A DNA stretch of 64,000 bases from Altererythrobacter sp. (lineage in GTDB: Bacteria > Pseudomonadota > Alphaproteobacteria > Sphingomonadales > Sphingomonadaceae), in NCBI GenBank assembly GCA_017308255.1, contig JAFKFN010000002.1:62001-126000 (forward strand), given 5' to 3'. Positions 25,129 through 33,577 of the stretch are shown here, piece by piece (positions within the stretch are counted from its first letter, which is position 1; each line of letters starts with the position of its first letter). A program made the position numbers and the translations under genes. A model generated the notes under the pieces. The model did not search any database and had not been told where the DNA came from. It saw only the letters and a list, made by a program, of their open reading frames with translations.

Positions 25129-25350
25129 ATGATCAGGAATCTGGCCTTTGCCACTGCCGCGGCCATGCTCGTGGCGGCGCCCGTGGCGGCCCAAGCGGCG
25201 CCCGCTCGCGCGCCTGCGCCGATCGCCGGGGATTCGGAAGAACTCGGCGGCGGCGTCCTTCTGCCGCTGATCGCGGCGGCTGCCGTGGCGGCGTTGATCG
25301 CCTTCGTCATCATCGACGACGATGACAATGAAGTTCCCACCAGCCCCTAG
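25129..25350 (+). CDS. Small exported protein with one membrane segment
   Basis: 73 residues. A signal peptide (LAFATAAAMLVAAPVAAQAA) is followed by a short Ala/Pro linker, a second hydrophobic stretch (GGGVLLPLIAAAAVAALIAF) and an acidic tail IIDDDDNEVPTSP. It has a ribosome site (GAAAGGAAG) and its own strong terminator, so it is probably a real gene. Similar tiny proteins are common and uncharacterised in sphingomonads. Confidence 0.75.
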   Translation: MIRNLAFATAAAMLVAAPVAAQAAPARAPAPIAGDSEELGGGVLLPLIAAAAVAALIAFVIIDDDDNEVPTSP

Positions 25351-25377
25351 GCCGGCATCGCCGAACGCAGGGAATGG

Positions 25378-25405
25378 AAAGCGGGGCCCTGGCGCCCCGC
25401 TTTTT
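25378..25405 (+). terminator. Intrinsic terminator
   Basis: A 10-bp stem (AAAGCGGGGC/GCCCCGCTTT) with a six-base loop is followed by TTTTT. It ends the small exported-protein transcript 28 bases after its stop. Confidence 0.9.
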
Positions 25406-25444
25406 CGTTGCGCCGGGGCGGCTCGCGCTCCTAGACGCTCGCTC

Positions 25445-26653
25445 ATGAAGAAAACCACCGGAACCGATCGCGCAGTGACCTCCAAATGGCGCACTGCCAC
25501 CAAGGCCGTGCGCGCGGGAACCTGGCGTTCGGAACAGGGCGAAACGAGCGAGGCGCTATTCCTCACCTCGGGCTATACTTACGACGATGCCGCCACCGTG
25601 GCCGCGCGGTTCGCCGGCACGGCCGAAGGCATGACTTATTCGCGGCTGCAGAACCCCACCGTGGCGATGCTGGAGGAACGGATCGCGGCGCTGGAAGGGG
25701 CGGAAGCCTGCCGGGTCCAGGCCACGGGCATGGCGGCGATGACGACCGCTCTGCTGTGCCAGCTGCGCACCGGTGACCATGTCGTCGCCGGCCGCGCCGC
25801 GTTCGGATCGTGCCGCTGGCTGGTCGATACCCTGCTGCCGCGCTTCGGCATCGAAACCACGGTGATCGATGCGCGCGTCAATGCCGAATGGGAAGCCGCG
25901 ATCCGGCCCAACACCAAGGTATTCTTCTTCGAAACGCCGGCCAATCCCACGCTGGACGTGGTCGATCTCGCCTTCGTCTGCGGCCTCGCCCGGACGCACG
26001 GCATCATCAGCGTGGTGGACAACGCCTTCGCCACCGCGGCCCTGCAACGGCCGATGGAATTCGGGGCGGACGTGGTTGCCTATTCCGCCACCAAGCTGAT
26101 GGAAGGGCAGGGGCGCGTGCTGGCCGGCGCGGTCTGCGCCAGCCGTGACTGGATCGACAACGTGCTGCTGCCGTTCCAGCGCAATACCGGGCCCAATCTT
26201 TCGCCGTTCAATGCCTGGGTCGTGCTCAAGGGTTTGGAGACCTTGCCGCTGCGCGCCCAGCGCCAGAGCGAGAATGCCCTCGAAGTCGGCCGTTTCGTCG
26301 AAAGCCGCGTGCCGCACATGCTCCACCCCGGCCTTCCCAGCCATCCGCAGCACGAACTGGCGATGAAGCAGATGGACGCCGCGGGGCCGATCTTCAGCTT
26401 CGTGGTCAATGGCGGCCGCCAGCAGGCCCACGGCGTGCTCGACGCGCTGCAGCTGATAGACATTTCGAACAATATCGGCGATGCTAAGTCATTGATGTGT
26501 CACCCTGCCAGCAGCACCCATGCCAACATGGGTGAAGAAGCCCGCGACGAAATGGGAGTGGACGAAGGTATGCTTCGCATCAATGTCGGGCTGGAAGATC
26601 CGGCGGACCTGATCGAGGATCTCGATCAGGCGTTCGCCAGGGCGGGGTTGTGA
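25445..26653 (+). CDS. metZ: O-succinylhomoserine sulfhydrylase
   Basis: 402 residues from ATG 25445. The Cys/Met-metabolism PLP fold is clear: ALFLTSGYTYDDAATVAARF, RLQNPTVAMLEERIAALEGA, SVVDNAFATAALQRP (PLP Asp region) and the PLP lysine Lys217 in YSATKLMEGQGR. SLMCHPASSTHANM near the end is typical. Enzymes of this subgroup make homocysteine directly from O-succinylhomoserine and sulfide. The stop overlaps the GTG of the next gene, starting a four-gene run of tightly spaced genes to 28780. Confidence 0.93.
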   Translation: MKKTTGTDRAVTSKWRTATKAVRAGTWRSEQGETSEALFLTSGYTYDDAATVAARFAGTAEGMTYSRLQNPTVAMLEERIAALEGAEACRVQATGMAAMTTALLCQLRTGDHVVAGRAAFGSCRWLVDTLLPRFGIETTVIDARVNAEWEAAIRPNTKVFFFETPANPTLDVVDLAFVCGLARTHGIISVVDNAFATAALQRPMEFGADVVAYSATKLMEGQGRVLAGAVCASRDWIDNVLLPFQRNTGPNLSPFNAWVVLKGLETLPLRAQRQSENALEVGRFVESRVPHMLHPGLPSHPQHELAMKQMDAAGPIFSFVVNGGRQQAHGVLDALQLIDISNNIGDAKSLMCHPASSTHANMGEEARDEMGVDEGMLRINVGLEDPADLIEDLDQAFARAGL

Positions 26654-26934
26654 AGCGGGCGGGGATCGCCTTGGTTCTGCTTGCCGGCGCGTGCACCGCC
26701 ACGCCCACGCCCGATCGTGACAATTTGGCCGCCGCGCTTCAACGGTACAGCGGCATGCCGGTCGCGCCTCTCGCGCTCGTCCATATCGGTTGCCAGGCGA
26801 TCTCGGGCGAAGCGAACGTCTTCGCCTGCCGCTGGCGCCAGTTGGAAGGCCGCTATTGGCACGGTTGGCAATCCCGGCTCTCCCACGCAGGGGAGAACTG
26901 GCAGATCGTCGGCGAGCCATCGCGGCGTCCATGA
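26650..26934 (+). CDS. Small lipoprotein of unknown function
   Basis: 94 residues from GTG 26650, overlapping the metZ stop. A lipobox (LVLLAGAC) closes the N-terminal hydrophobic segment. The rest carries two Cys (HIGCQA, FACRW) and a Trp-rich end, RYWHGWQSRLSHAGENW. No family recognised. It is translationally coupled to both neighbours (overlaps of four bases on each side). Confidence 0.72.
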   Translation: MKRAGIALVLLAGACTATPTPDRDNLAAALQRYSGMPVAPLALVHIGCQAISGEANVFACRWRQLEGRYWHGWQSRLSHAGENWQIVGEPSRRP

Positions 26935-28301
26935 CACCAGCCGAGGGGACTCCATCCTGGAGCGATCTGCGTGATTTCTACGCGGCCCTGGTCGAATCCA
27001 GCGACGACGCCATTGTCGCCAAGGATACGAGCGGGGTGGTCATGGCATGGAATCCCGCGGCGGAGCGGCTGTTCGGCTGGACGGCGGCGGAAATGCACGG
27101 CCAGTCCATCCGCCGGCTGCTGCCTTCCGACCGGCAATATGAAGAAGACCGCATCCTCGCGCGGATTCGCGCGGGCGAACGGATCGGCCAGTTCTTCACC
27201 AAGCGCGTCCACAAGGATGGGCGCCTGATCGATGTCTCGATCACCGTCTCTCCCGTGCGCGACAGCCGGGGGACGATCGTCGGCGCCAGCAAGATCGCCC
27301 GCGACGCCGGCCCTCTTCTCGAAAGCCAGCGCCGTATCCGTGAGAGCGAGGAACGCTTCCGTGCGCTTGCCGAAACGATCTCGCAGTTCGTCTGGGTGGC
27401 GAACGCGGACGGGCGCATCGTCTGGTATAATCAGCGCTTCTACGATTACACCGGCCTCAGCGAAGCCGACATCGTCCATAGCCTGAAGGACCGGGTGCTC
27501 CACCCGGAGGAAGCGGATCGTGTCTTTGCGTCCTTCGCCCAGGCGATCGAAAAGGGCACGAGCTGGGAGGACTTGTTCCGCCTGCGTGGGCGCAAGGGGG
27601 AATATCGCTGGTATCTGTCCCGCGCCAAGCCGCTGCTTGGGGAAGACGGCAACGTCGCCTGGTGGTTCGGCACCAATACCGACGTCACCGACCAGCGCGA
27701 GAAGGAAGAGCAGATCCGGCTGCTGATGATGGAAGTCAATCATCGCTCCAAGAACCTGCTCTCCACCGTGCAGGCGCTGGCCCGCCGTTCGGCGAGCGAG
27801 GATCGCTCGTTCATTGCCCGGTTCGAGGATCGGATCAGGTCGCTGGCCGTCAACCAGGATATCCTGGTGCAGCGGGCCTGGCGCGAAGTGCCCGCCGCCG
27901 AACTGGTCGAACGCCAGCTGGCTTTCCTGAACGGCGCTCTCGGCGAAGTGCGGGCCGAAGGGCCGGAGTGCGCGCTTGTCCCCCGCGCCGCCGAAGTGAT
28001 CGGCATGGCGATTCACGAGCTGGCGACCAATTCGCTCAAGTACGGCGCGCTTTCGGCGGAAGGCGGCCATGTCCGGATCAGCTGGAAATGCCCCGCCGGC
28101 GGTTTCGTGATCGCCTGGCACGAAAGCGGCGGCCCGCCGGTGCGCCAGCCCGATCACACCGGCTTCGGTACCACCTTGATCCGCGACGTGCCCCGGCACA
28201 ATCTCGATGCGCAGGTGGACCTGGATTACCGGACCGAAGGGGTGCGCTGGACGCTGACCTGCTCCGGATCCGTGCTGGCCCGCGCCCCTGTAGAGGACTG
28301 A
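26931..28301 (+). CDS. PAS-PAS sensor histidine kinase of the HWE/HisKA_2 class
   Basis: 456 residues. PAS domain 1 spans ~20-135 (LVESSDDAIVAKDTSGVVMAW, split here before NPAAERLFGW) and PAS 2 ~145-260 (WVANADGRIVWYNQRFYDYT with a PAC block). The phosphoacceptor His271 is in MMEVNHRSKNLLSTVQALA, an HWE-kinase signature; the ATP domain has HELATNSLKYGALS (N box) and GFGTTLI (G box). HWE kinases often phosphorylate PhyR-type or single-domain receivers in the general stress response. No response regulator is nearby. No membrane segment, so it senses inside the cell. Confidence 0.92.
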   Translation: MTPAEGTPSWSDLRDFYAALVESSDDAIVAKDTSGVVMAWNPAAERLFGWTAAEMHGQSIRRLLPSDRQYEEDRILARIRAGERIGQFFTKRVHKDGRLIDVSITVSPVRDSRGTIVGASKIARDAGPLLESQRRIRESEERFRALAETISQFVWVANADGRIVWYNQRFYDYTGLSEADIVHSLKDRVLHPEEADRVFASFAQAIEKGTSWEDLFRLRGRKGEYRWYLSRAKPLLGEDGNVAWWFGTNTDVTDQREKEEQIRLLMMEVNHRSKNLLSTVQALARRSASEDRSFIARFEDRIRSLAVNQDILVQRAWREVPAAELVERQLAFLNGALGEVRAEGPECALVPRAAEVIGMAIHELATNSLKYGALSAEGGHVRISWKCPAGGFVIAWHESGGPPVRQPDHTGFGTTLIRDVPRHNLDAQVDLDYRTEGVRWTLTCSGSVLARAPVED

Positions 28302-28366
28302 TCGGCCGCCGCGCGGTTCGCCGCATCCGGTTTGACCGAGGCGGCAAACCGGCTAGGCTCGCGGTC

Positions 28367-28780
28367 ATGCAGGATGTTCTCGCCAACCTGTTCCAGCACG
28401 CGGCGATGACGCGGGGCGTCACGGTTCGCGTGGCCGTCAACTTCATGCCCGATCATTCGCGCATAGAGGCGCGGCGCTGGTTCTGGGTCTATCATATCCG
28501 CATCGAGAACCACCGCGAAGACACGGTGCAGCTCCACACGCGGCACTGGCGGATCACCGATTCGCGCGGGATCGTCAACCTGGTCGACGGCGAAGGGGTG
28601 GTCGGCGAAACGCCGGTCCTCGGCCCCGGCCAGACGCATGACTATGTTTCGGGCTGCGAGCTGATGACCAACATGGGCTCGATGGAAGGACATTATACCT
28701 TCACCGATGGCGCGGGCGTGCCGTTCGAGGTCGCGATTCCGTTCTTTCCTCTCGCGGCACCGGCCTCCGCCACCGGCTGA
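28367..28780 (+). CDS. apaG: ApaG family protein
   Basis: 137 residues from ATG 28367. The fibronectin-like ApaG fold is recognisable: VRVAVNFMPDHSRIEARRWF, YHIRIENHREDTVQLHTRHW, then GEGVVGETPVLGPGQTHDY and the end MEGHYTFTDGAGVPFEVAIP. ApaG was linked to Co/Mg efflux and diadenosine-tetraphosphate control in enterobacteria; the molecular role is unsettled. In alphaproteobacteria it commonly neighbours metZ, as here, with the lipoprotein and kinase between them. Confidence 0.93.
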   Translation: MQDVLANLFQHAAMTRGVTVRVAVNFMPDHSRIEARRWFWVYHIRIENHREDTVQLHTRHWRITDSRGIVNLVDGEGVVGETPVLGPGQTHDYVSGCELMTNMGSMEGHYTFTDGAGVPFEVAIPFFPLAAPASATG

Positions 28781-28805
28781 AAAAATAACAACGGGGAGAG
28801 TGGAA

Positions 28806-29852
28806 ATGGGCAGGAAGGGGTTCGTCGCCGCGGCGGCGGCATTGGCGTTTGTCGCCATGGCGCCGCTCGCCGCGCAGGAAACGGTCGGCAAGCCGCCGGC
28901 CCCCGAACCGGGCTGGACCGTGCCCAAGACGCAATGGGGCGATCCCGATCTGCGCGGCACTTATCCGCTCGATGCGGTCGGCCGCACCCCGATGCAGCGG
29001 CGGCCGGAATACGGCAATCGCCTGCTGATGACCGACGAGGAATATGCCAAGGCCGTGACCGACGCCGCCGAGGTGGAGGGGGGCGCCGATCGAGAGGATG
29101 CCAGCAACAAGCTCGGTTCGGGCAACTGGTTCGAATATGGCAGTGCGCTGCGCCAGACCGCGCTGATCGTCGAACCGGCGGAAACCGGGCGCATCCCTCC
29201 GCTTACGGAGCAGGGCAAGGCGCTCCAGGCCGGGATGAAGAGCAGTTGGAACGGCGAGGTGTTCGAACGGCGCGAGGATTTCAACTCGCTCGATCGTTGC
29301 ATCACGCGCGGCATGCCGGCCACGATGCTGCCGTTTCCCTACAACAACGGCGTGCGCATCTTCCAGTCGCCGGGCTGGGTGGTCATCGATTTCGAGATGA
29401 TCCACGAACAGCGGTTCATCCCGCTCGACGGACGGCCGCAGCTGGCCGATGGCCTCAAGACCTGGCTCGGCAGCTCGCGCGGGCACTGGGACGGCAATAC
29501 CCTGGTGGTGGAGACGACGAACTTCAACGGCCTTTCGCCGATGGCCATCGTCGGCCCCAGCAACGGCGCGGCCGGGATCCCCACCAGCACGTCGATGAAG
29601 ATCGTGGAACACTTCACGCCTTATGGCGAAGGCAAGCTTTATTACGAAGCCTGGGTGGAGGATCCGGTGGTGCTGACGGCCCCGTTCAAGATCGGCTATC
29701 CGTGGGTGCGGAACAACGATTACAAGATGTTCGAATACGCCTGCCACGAAGGCAACACGCTGCTCTGGGCCAATATCCGTTCCACCAGCCCCCGCTTCGC
29801 CCAATTCCGCGAACAGAACTTCGAGAAGAATCCCGAAGGCAGCAGCGAATAG
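28806..29852 (+). CDS. Secreted protein of unknown function (family copy 2)
   Basis: 348 residues with GGGGAGAG upstream of the ATG and a signal peptide ending LAAQE. It shares long blocks with the product of 31979-33235: WGDPDLRGTY, DRCITRGMPATMLPFPYNNG, GHWDGNTLVVETTNFNG and FEYACHEGN, and the GHW block also with 2707-3513. The even Trp/Gly spacing suggests a beta-rich periplasmic fold. Function unknown. It directly follows apaG but has its own ribosome site and a 25-base gap. Confidence 0.75.
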   Translation: MGRKGFVAAAAALAFVAMAPLAAQETVGKPPAPEPGWTVPKTQWGDPDLRGTYPLDAVGRTPMQRRPEYGNRLLMTDEEYAKAVTDAAEVEGGADREDASNKLGSGNWFEYGSALRQTALIVEPAETGRIPPLTEQGKALQAGMKSSWNGEVFERREDFNSLDRCITRGMPATMLPFPYNNGVRIFQSPGWVVIDFEMIHEQRFIPLDGRPQLADGLKTWLGSSRGHWDGNTLVVETTNFNGLSPMAIVGPSNGAAGIPTSTSMKIVEHFTPYGEGKLYYEAWVEDPVVLTAPFKIGYPWVRNNDYKMFEYACHEGNTLLWANIRSTSPRFAQFREQNFEKNPEGSSE

Positions 29853-29894
29853 GCGAAGCCGCGCCTTGGAGCATGATCGCCTAACTCTGAAGCG

Positions 29895-30932
29895 TCATGG
29901 CGAGCGTAGCGCGCCCGGCGGTGGCGCGATCGGCGGGTCGCTCCCATGCAGCGCGCGCCAGGCTTGCGGCGGCAGGCCATAGGCGCGCGCGAACCAGCGG
30001 GTGAACGAACTGGGGGAGGCATAGCCCAGCAGTTCGGCCACCGAGGTGATCGGCCGCGCCGAATTCGCCAGGTAGGCGGTCGCCAGCTCGCTGCGGACAC
30101 CGCTCAGCAACTCGCCGAATTGGTAGCCTTCTTCCTCCAGCCGCCTTTGCAGCCCGCGCCGGCTCATCCCCAGGTGCGCGGCCATCTGGGGAAGGGTTAT
30201 CTTCCCCGCCGGCAGAAGCACGCTCAGCGAGCGTCGCACGCGCTCGCTGACCGGGTGGGGGCCGGAATCGAGCGGCACCAGCGCCAGCAACCGGCGCGCA
30301 TGACGGGCCATCTCCTCGGCGGCCAGCGGATTGGGCTCGAGCAACGATGCCACCGAGCATGATAGCCCGTTGAAATCGCTTTCGAACTCCGTCTTGACCG
30401 GGAACACCCGTCGCCAGGCCGAAAGATCGCGCGGCGCCTTGCGCATGACGTGAACAGCCGAAGGGCGCCAGTGCCCGCGAGAGGCGTCGTGAAGCATGCG
30501 ATAAGTCAGGCCGGTGAACAGGTCGATCGTCTGCACGCTCCAGAAGCCGGGGAAGACGTTGAGCCGGATCAGCTCGGCGCCGTCGGCCTCGTCCAGCGAC
30601 AGCGCCGCCACATCGTTGAAGTGATGGCGATAGGCCACGCAGGTGCGCAGCACCTCGCGCAAGTTGGGCAGGTGTTCGAGCAGCAGGCTGACGGGACCGA
30701 TACTGGCGAAGCTGCGCTTTTCCGCCATGAGCAGCCCGAAGCTGTCACAATGCGACAGCTCGGCCGATCGTTCGAGCAGCCGAATGGCCGGCCCGGCGGG
30801 GAGACGGTTTTCGGAATCGGCCAGGGATTCGGGGGCGAAGCCGGCTTCCCGCAGCATGCGCGGCCCGTCGAGGCCGACCGATCCGGCGACCTCGGCGTAC
30901 CCCGTAAGCATCCCCGCCCGCACCTGGTGCAC
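29895..30932 (-). CDS. AraC-family transcriptional regulator
   Basis: 345 residues. An N-terminal arabinose-binding-like domain (AraC_binding_2 type, residues ~10-200, including SHCDSFGLLMAEKRSFASIG) precedes the two-helix-turn-helix domain: ITLPQMAAHLGMSRRGLQRR and ITSVAELLGYASPSSFTRWF with ARAYGLPPQAWR, the AraC signature. It is divergent from the LysR gene and convergent with the secreted-protein gene 28806-29852, which it may control. Confidence 0.92.
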   Translation of the reverse strand: MHQVRAGMLTGYAEVAGSVGLDGPRMLREAGFAPESLADSENRLPAGPAIRLLERSAELSHCDSFGLLMAEKRSFASIGPVSLLLEHLPNLREVLRTCVAYRHHFNDVAALSLDEADGAELIRLNVFPGFWSVQTIDLFTGLTYRMLHDASRGHWRPSAVHVMRKAPRDLSAWRRVFPVKTEFESDFNGLSCSVASLLEPNPLAAEEMARHARRLLALVPLDSGPHPVSERVRRSLSVLLPAGKITLPQMAAHLGMSRRGLQRRLEEEGYQFGELLSGVRSELATAYLANSARPITSVAELLGYASPSSFTRWFARAYGLPPQAWRALHGSDPPIAPPPGALRSP

Positions 30933-31128
30933 CGGCCCTCTCCACTGTGCCGTGGGCCCGCTTGCGGGGCCCTCGCCTGGACGGCGCTATCCGTCGGCGC
31001 GATATGAATTGCAAATGGATTGGCGCGTCCTGCCTGGCCCGCGCGGCCCGTGTCCCTGATCGGCGCACGTCGCGCGAAAATCGGCGGCAGGTTGCCGGTC
31101 AACGGTCCAGGCCCTAAACGGACGCGCC

Positions 31129-31923
31129 ATGAAGCGCACACACCTCCCCCTGAACGCCTTGCGCGTGTTCGACGCCGCCGCCCGCCATCTCAGCTTCACC
31201 CGTGCGGCGGACGAATTGGCGGTGACGCCGGCCGCCGTCGGCCAGCAGATCCGCGCGCTGGAAGACGTGCTCGGCGTGGTCCTGTTCCGCCGCACCTCCA
31301 AGGGGCTCGAACTCACTGACGAGGCGATCGCCGGGCTCGATCCCTTGCGCGAAGGCTTCCTGCGCTTCGAGGAAGCGGTCCAGGCCATGCAGGCCGGCCA
31401 GTCGAGCCATTTCTATACCATCGCCGCCCCGCGTGAGTTCTTCGCGCAATGGCTGGCGCACCGCCTGGCTGACTTCCGCCGCGCCAACCCCGAAGTGCGC
31501 TATCAGCTGATCGGCGGGGACGAGGTCGATTTCACCGAGGCCAATCTCGATGTCGCGGTCCGTCTCGTCGAAGGGCCGGATGAACTGGAAGGCGTCCAGC
31601 TCGCCCCGGCGCAGCGGGTGACCGTGGCCGCCGAAGGCGCGCCCGACGAATGGATTGCCTGGCCCGGCGTGCCACTGCCCGAAGGGGTCGAACCGGTGAT
31701 CCAGGCAGGCAACGCCGGCCAGGCGCTTGCCGCCGCACTGGCGGGGCTGGGCAAGGCCCTGCTTCCCCTGCTGCTGTGCGAGGAAGCGATAGAGGCGGGC
31801 ACGCTCAAGGTGCTCGATGGCCCGGAGGAAGGGCGCCGCGCCTACTGGCTCGTCGCCCCGCGCCCGCAATGGCGGCAGAAAAAGGTCAAGGCGCTGGTGG
31901 CGTTCCTCGGCGGGGAAGCCTGA
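31129..31923 (+). CDS. LysR-family transcriptional regulator, GcvA-like
   Basis: 264 residues. The N-terminal winged HTH is typical: LPLNALRVFDAAARHLSFTR, AADELAVTPAAVGQQIRALE and LFRRTSKGLELTDEA. The effector-binding domain (residues ~90-260) is shorter than in most LysR proteins (about 300 residues in total), with GGDEVDFTEANLDVAVRL and a GLGKALLPLLL segment. The opening is that of the GcvA subgroup. A bidirectional terminator follows and the next gene converges. Confidence 0.9.
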   Translation: MKRTHLPLNALRVFDAAARHLSFTRAADELAVTPAAVGQQIRALEDVLGVVLFRRTSKGLELTDEAIAGLDPLREGFLRFEEAVQAMQAGQSSHFYTIAAPREFFAQWLAHRLADFRRANPEVRYQLIGGDEVDFTEANLDVAVRLVEGPDELEGVQLAPAQRVTVAAEGAPDEWIAWPGVPLPEGVEPVIQAGNAGQALAAALAGLGKALLPLLLCEEAIEAGTLKVLDGPEEGRRAYWLVAPRPQWRQKKVKALVAFLGGEA

Positions 31924-31931
31924 AACGAAAA

Positions 31932-31961
31932 GGGCGGCCGAACCTGTTGGTTCGGCCGCCC
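31932..31961. terminator. Bidirectional terminator between convergent genes
   Basis: A 12-bp perfect stem (GGGCGGCCGAAC and complement) with a six-base loop. On the minus strand it is followed by TTTTCGTTTC, a good stop for the secreted-protein gene; on the plus strand by TGCTTC, after the LysR gene. Confidence 0.88.
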
Positions 31962-31978
31962 TGCTTCAATCACTTCAA

Positions 31979-33235
31979 TCAGTCGCGCGACCGCGGCGGC
32001 GGGCCGCCCTGCCGGCCGCCCGGTCCACCCTGTGCCGGAGCCACGGCGGGGTCGCGGTCGAAGATCTGCGCCCACTGCGCGCGATCGTCCGGGATGTTGG
32101 GGTCGAGCGTGCCGGCGGCGATGGCTGCCCGCTTGGCCCGCGACGCGCTGATATAGTCGCGGGGCATGCGATTGCCTTCATGGCAGGCGTATTCGAAGAA
32201 TTCGTAGTCGTCGTCGCGGATCCACTCGATGCGGGTGGACCATGGCTGCGTCCAGACTTCCGGATCCGAATAGGTCAGTTCATGCACCAGGCTGTTCGGG
32301 CCGGTCATCGTCAGCCGCTCCACCGTCTTGGCCTGCTTGCTGGTCGGGATCGTGTTGAACGGCGGCGTGGCCGGGATCGCCAGGTTCAGCGGCGATCCGT
32401 TGCGGGCATAGGCGTCATGCGTGGCGCTGTCGCCGCTCTTGATGTTGGTCGTCTCGATGACCAGCGTGTTGCCTTCCCACCAGCCGATGCTGTTGCCGAG
32501 GTAAGCCTCGACCGGCGCCGGCACGTGCTGCGCTTCCTGGCCCGGCTGGCGCAGCCGGATCACGCGGGTGCCCAGCATTTCCAGCTGGATCGACACATAG
32601 CCCGGCCCCTGGAACACGCGGATGCCGTTGTTGTAGCGGAACGGATACATCGACGCCGGAAAGCCGCGCGTGACGCAGCGGTCCCAGCTGTCGAAATCGC
32701 TGACCCAATCATATTCGATGCCCGGCACCCAGCCCGATCGACCGGCCTCGTAGAGCGCCTGGGCCGCGGGGGTGAACGGCGGCAGCTGCCCGTCGGCCGG
32801 GCTGACCAGCATGGACGTGCGCCAGGCGAACGGCGATGTCTTCACCCAGTCGGCCAGGCCTTCCGTGCCGGACGTGCCGATGCCGCGTTCGGAAGCTGCG
32901 GAGTAGCTGGCGTCCGACCGCTCGGCCGCTTCCACGCGGCGGGCATGCTCTTCCGGGGTCTGCCAGAAACGGTTGCCGTATTCCTTCGGGCGCTGGAACA
33001 GGATGCGGGTGTTGCCGATATATTCGTATTGATAGGTGTGGCTGATGTCCGGATCGCCCCACGGGGTCTTCGGCGGCACATAGTCCGTCGGCACCGGCGG
33101 CAGGACGGTCGGATCGGCCGGGCGCTGCTGCGCGGCGGCCGGCGTGGTGAAGGCAAACGTGGCCGCTGCCAGTACGGATGCCGCGGCGATCATGCCGGAT
33201 CGAAGGGAACGTAACGGTATCTTACGGCGGGTCAT
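31979..33235 (-). CDS. Secreted protein of unknown function (family copy 3)
   Basis: 418 residues from ATG 33235, which has GGGAGAGGAG upstream; the open frame extends 18 codons further without a ribosome site. The signal peptide ends FAFTTPAAAQ. Blocks shared with 28806-29852: PKTPWGDPDISHTY, RPKEYGNRFWQTPEEHA, DRCVTRGFPASMYPFRYNNG and WWEGNTLVIETTNIKSG, and FEYACHEGN. The C-terminus is Gly/Pro/Arg-rich (QGGPGGRQGGPPPRSRD). Same fold and unknown role as the other two copies. Confidence 0.77.
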   Translation of the reverse strand: MTRRKIPLRSLRSGMIAAASVLAAATFAFTTPAAAQQRPADPTVLPPVPTDYVPPKTPWGDPDISHTYQYEYIGNTRILFQRPKEYGNRFWQTPEEHARRVEAAERSDASYSAASERGIGTSGTEGLADWVKTSPFAWRTSMLVSPADGQLPPFTPAAQALYEAGRSGWVPGIEYDWVSDFDSWDRCVTRGFPASMYPFRYNNGIRVFQGPGYVSIQLEMLGTRVIRLRQPGQEAQHVPAPVEAYLGNSIGWWEGNTLVIETTNIKSGDSATHDAYARNGSPLNLAIPATPPFNTIPTSKQAKTVERLTMTGPNSLVHELTYSDPEVWTQPWSTRIEWIRDDDYEFFEYACHEGNRMPRDYISASRAKRAAIAAGTLDPNIPDDRAQWAQIFDRDPAVAPAQGGPGGRQGGPPPRSRD

Positions 33236-33378
33236 TCGAGGGCTCCTCTCCCTGTGTTTGCCTCGACGTCTAGAACGCTTTGCGGGCACTGACCAGTACT
33301 GCGTTGACTATGTCCGATGTTGCGAAGCGGCGCGGCCCGGAAGGCGGCTCGACGCGTCTGCAAATGCGGCATGCCTGA

Positions 33379-33405
33379 CAAAAAAGAAGGCGCCCGAAGG
33401 CGCCT
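33379..33405 (-). terminator. Intrinsic terminator of the 25-codon gene
   Basis: The 7-bp stem AGGCGCC/GGCGCCT with loop CGAA (plus strand 33388-33405) is followed on the minus strand by TTCTTTTTTG. It lies 26 bases after the stop of the short frame at 33432-33509. Confidence 0.9.
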
Positions 33406-33431
33406 CCCGAATATCTGTCGGGTCTGGGCGA

Positions 33432-33509
33432 TCAGCCCGTATGGCCACCGAAGAGCCAGTCCCAAATGTCGAACCCGATCCTGGCGTAAGTGGCAGCGGC
33501 GAACAGCAT
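33432..33509 (-). CDS. 25-residue hydrophobic/aromatic small protein
   Basis: The peptide begins MLFAAATYARIGFDIWDW and ends LFGGHTG. GGAGG lies eight bases before the ATG and a T-tract terminator follows, so the unit has all parts of a real gene. The sequence is amphipathic with two Trp and could sit at the membrane. It is located alone in the 342-base gap between two minus-strand genes. The rest of that gap (33236-33378) shows only the upstream region of the secreted-protein gene. I do not recognise the peptide. Confidence 0.7.
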   Translation of the reverse strand: MLFAAATYARIGFDIWDWLFGGHTG

Positions 33510-33577
33510 GACGGAACCTCCACACGATTGCTGGGGGCCCGACGATCCGTTAACCAAGAAAATTTGTAAAGTGTTAA

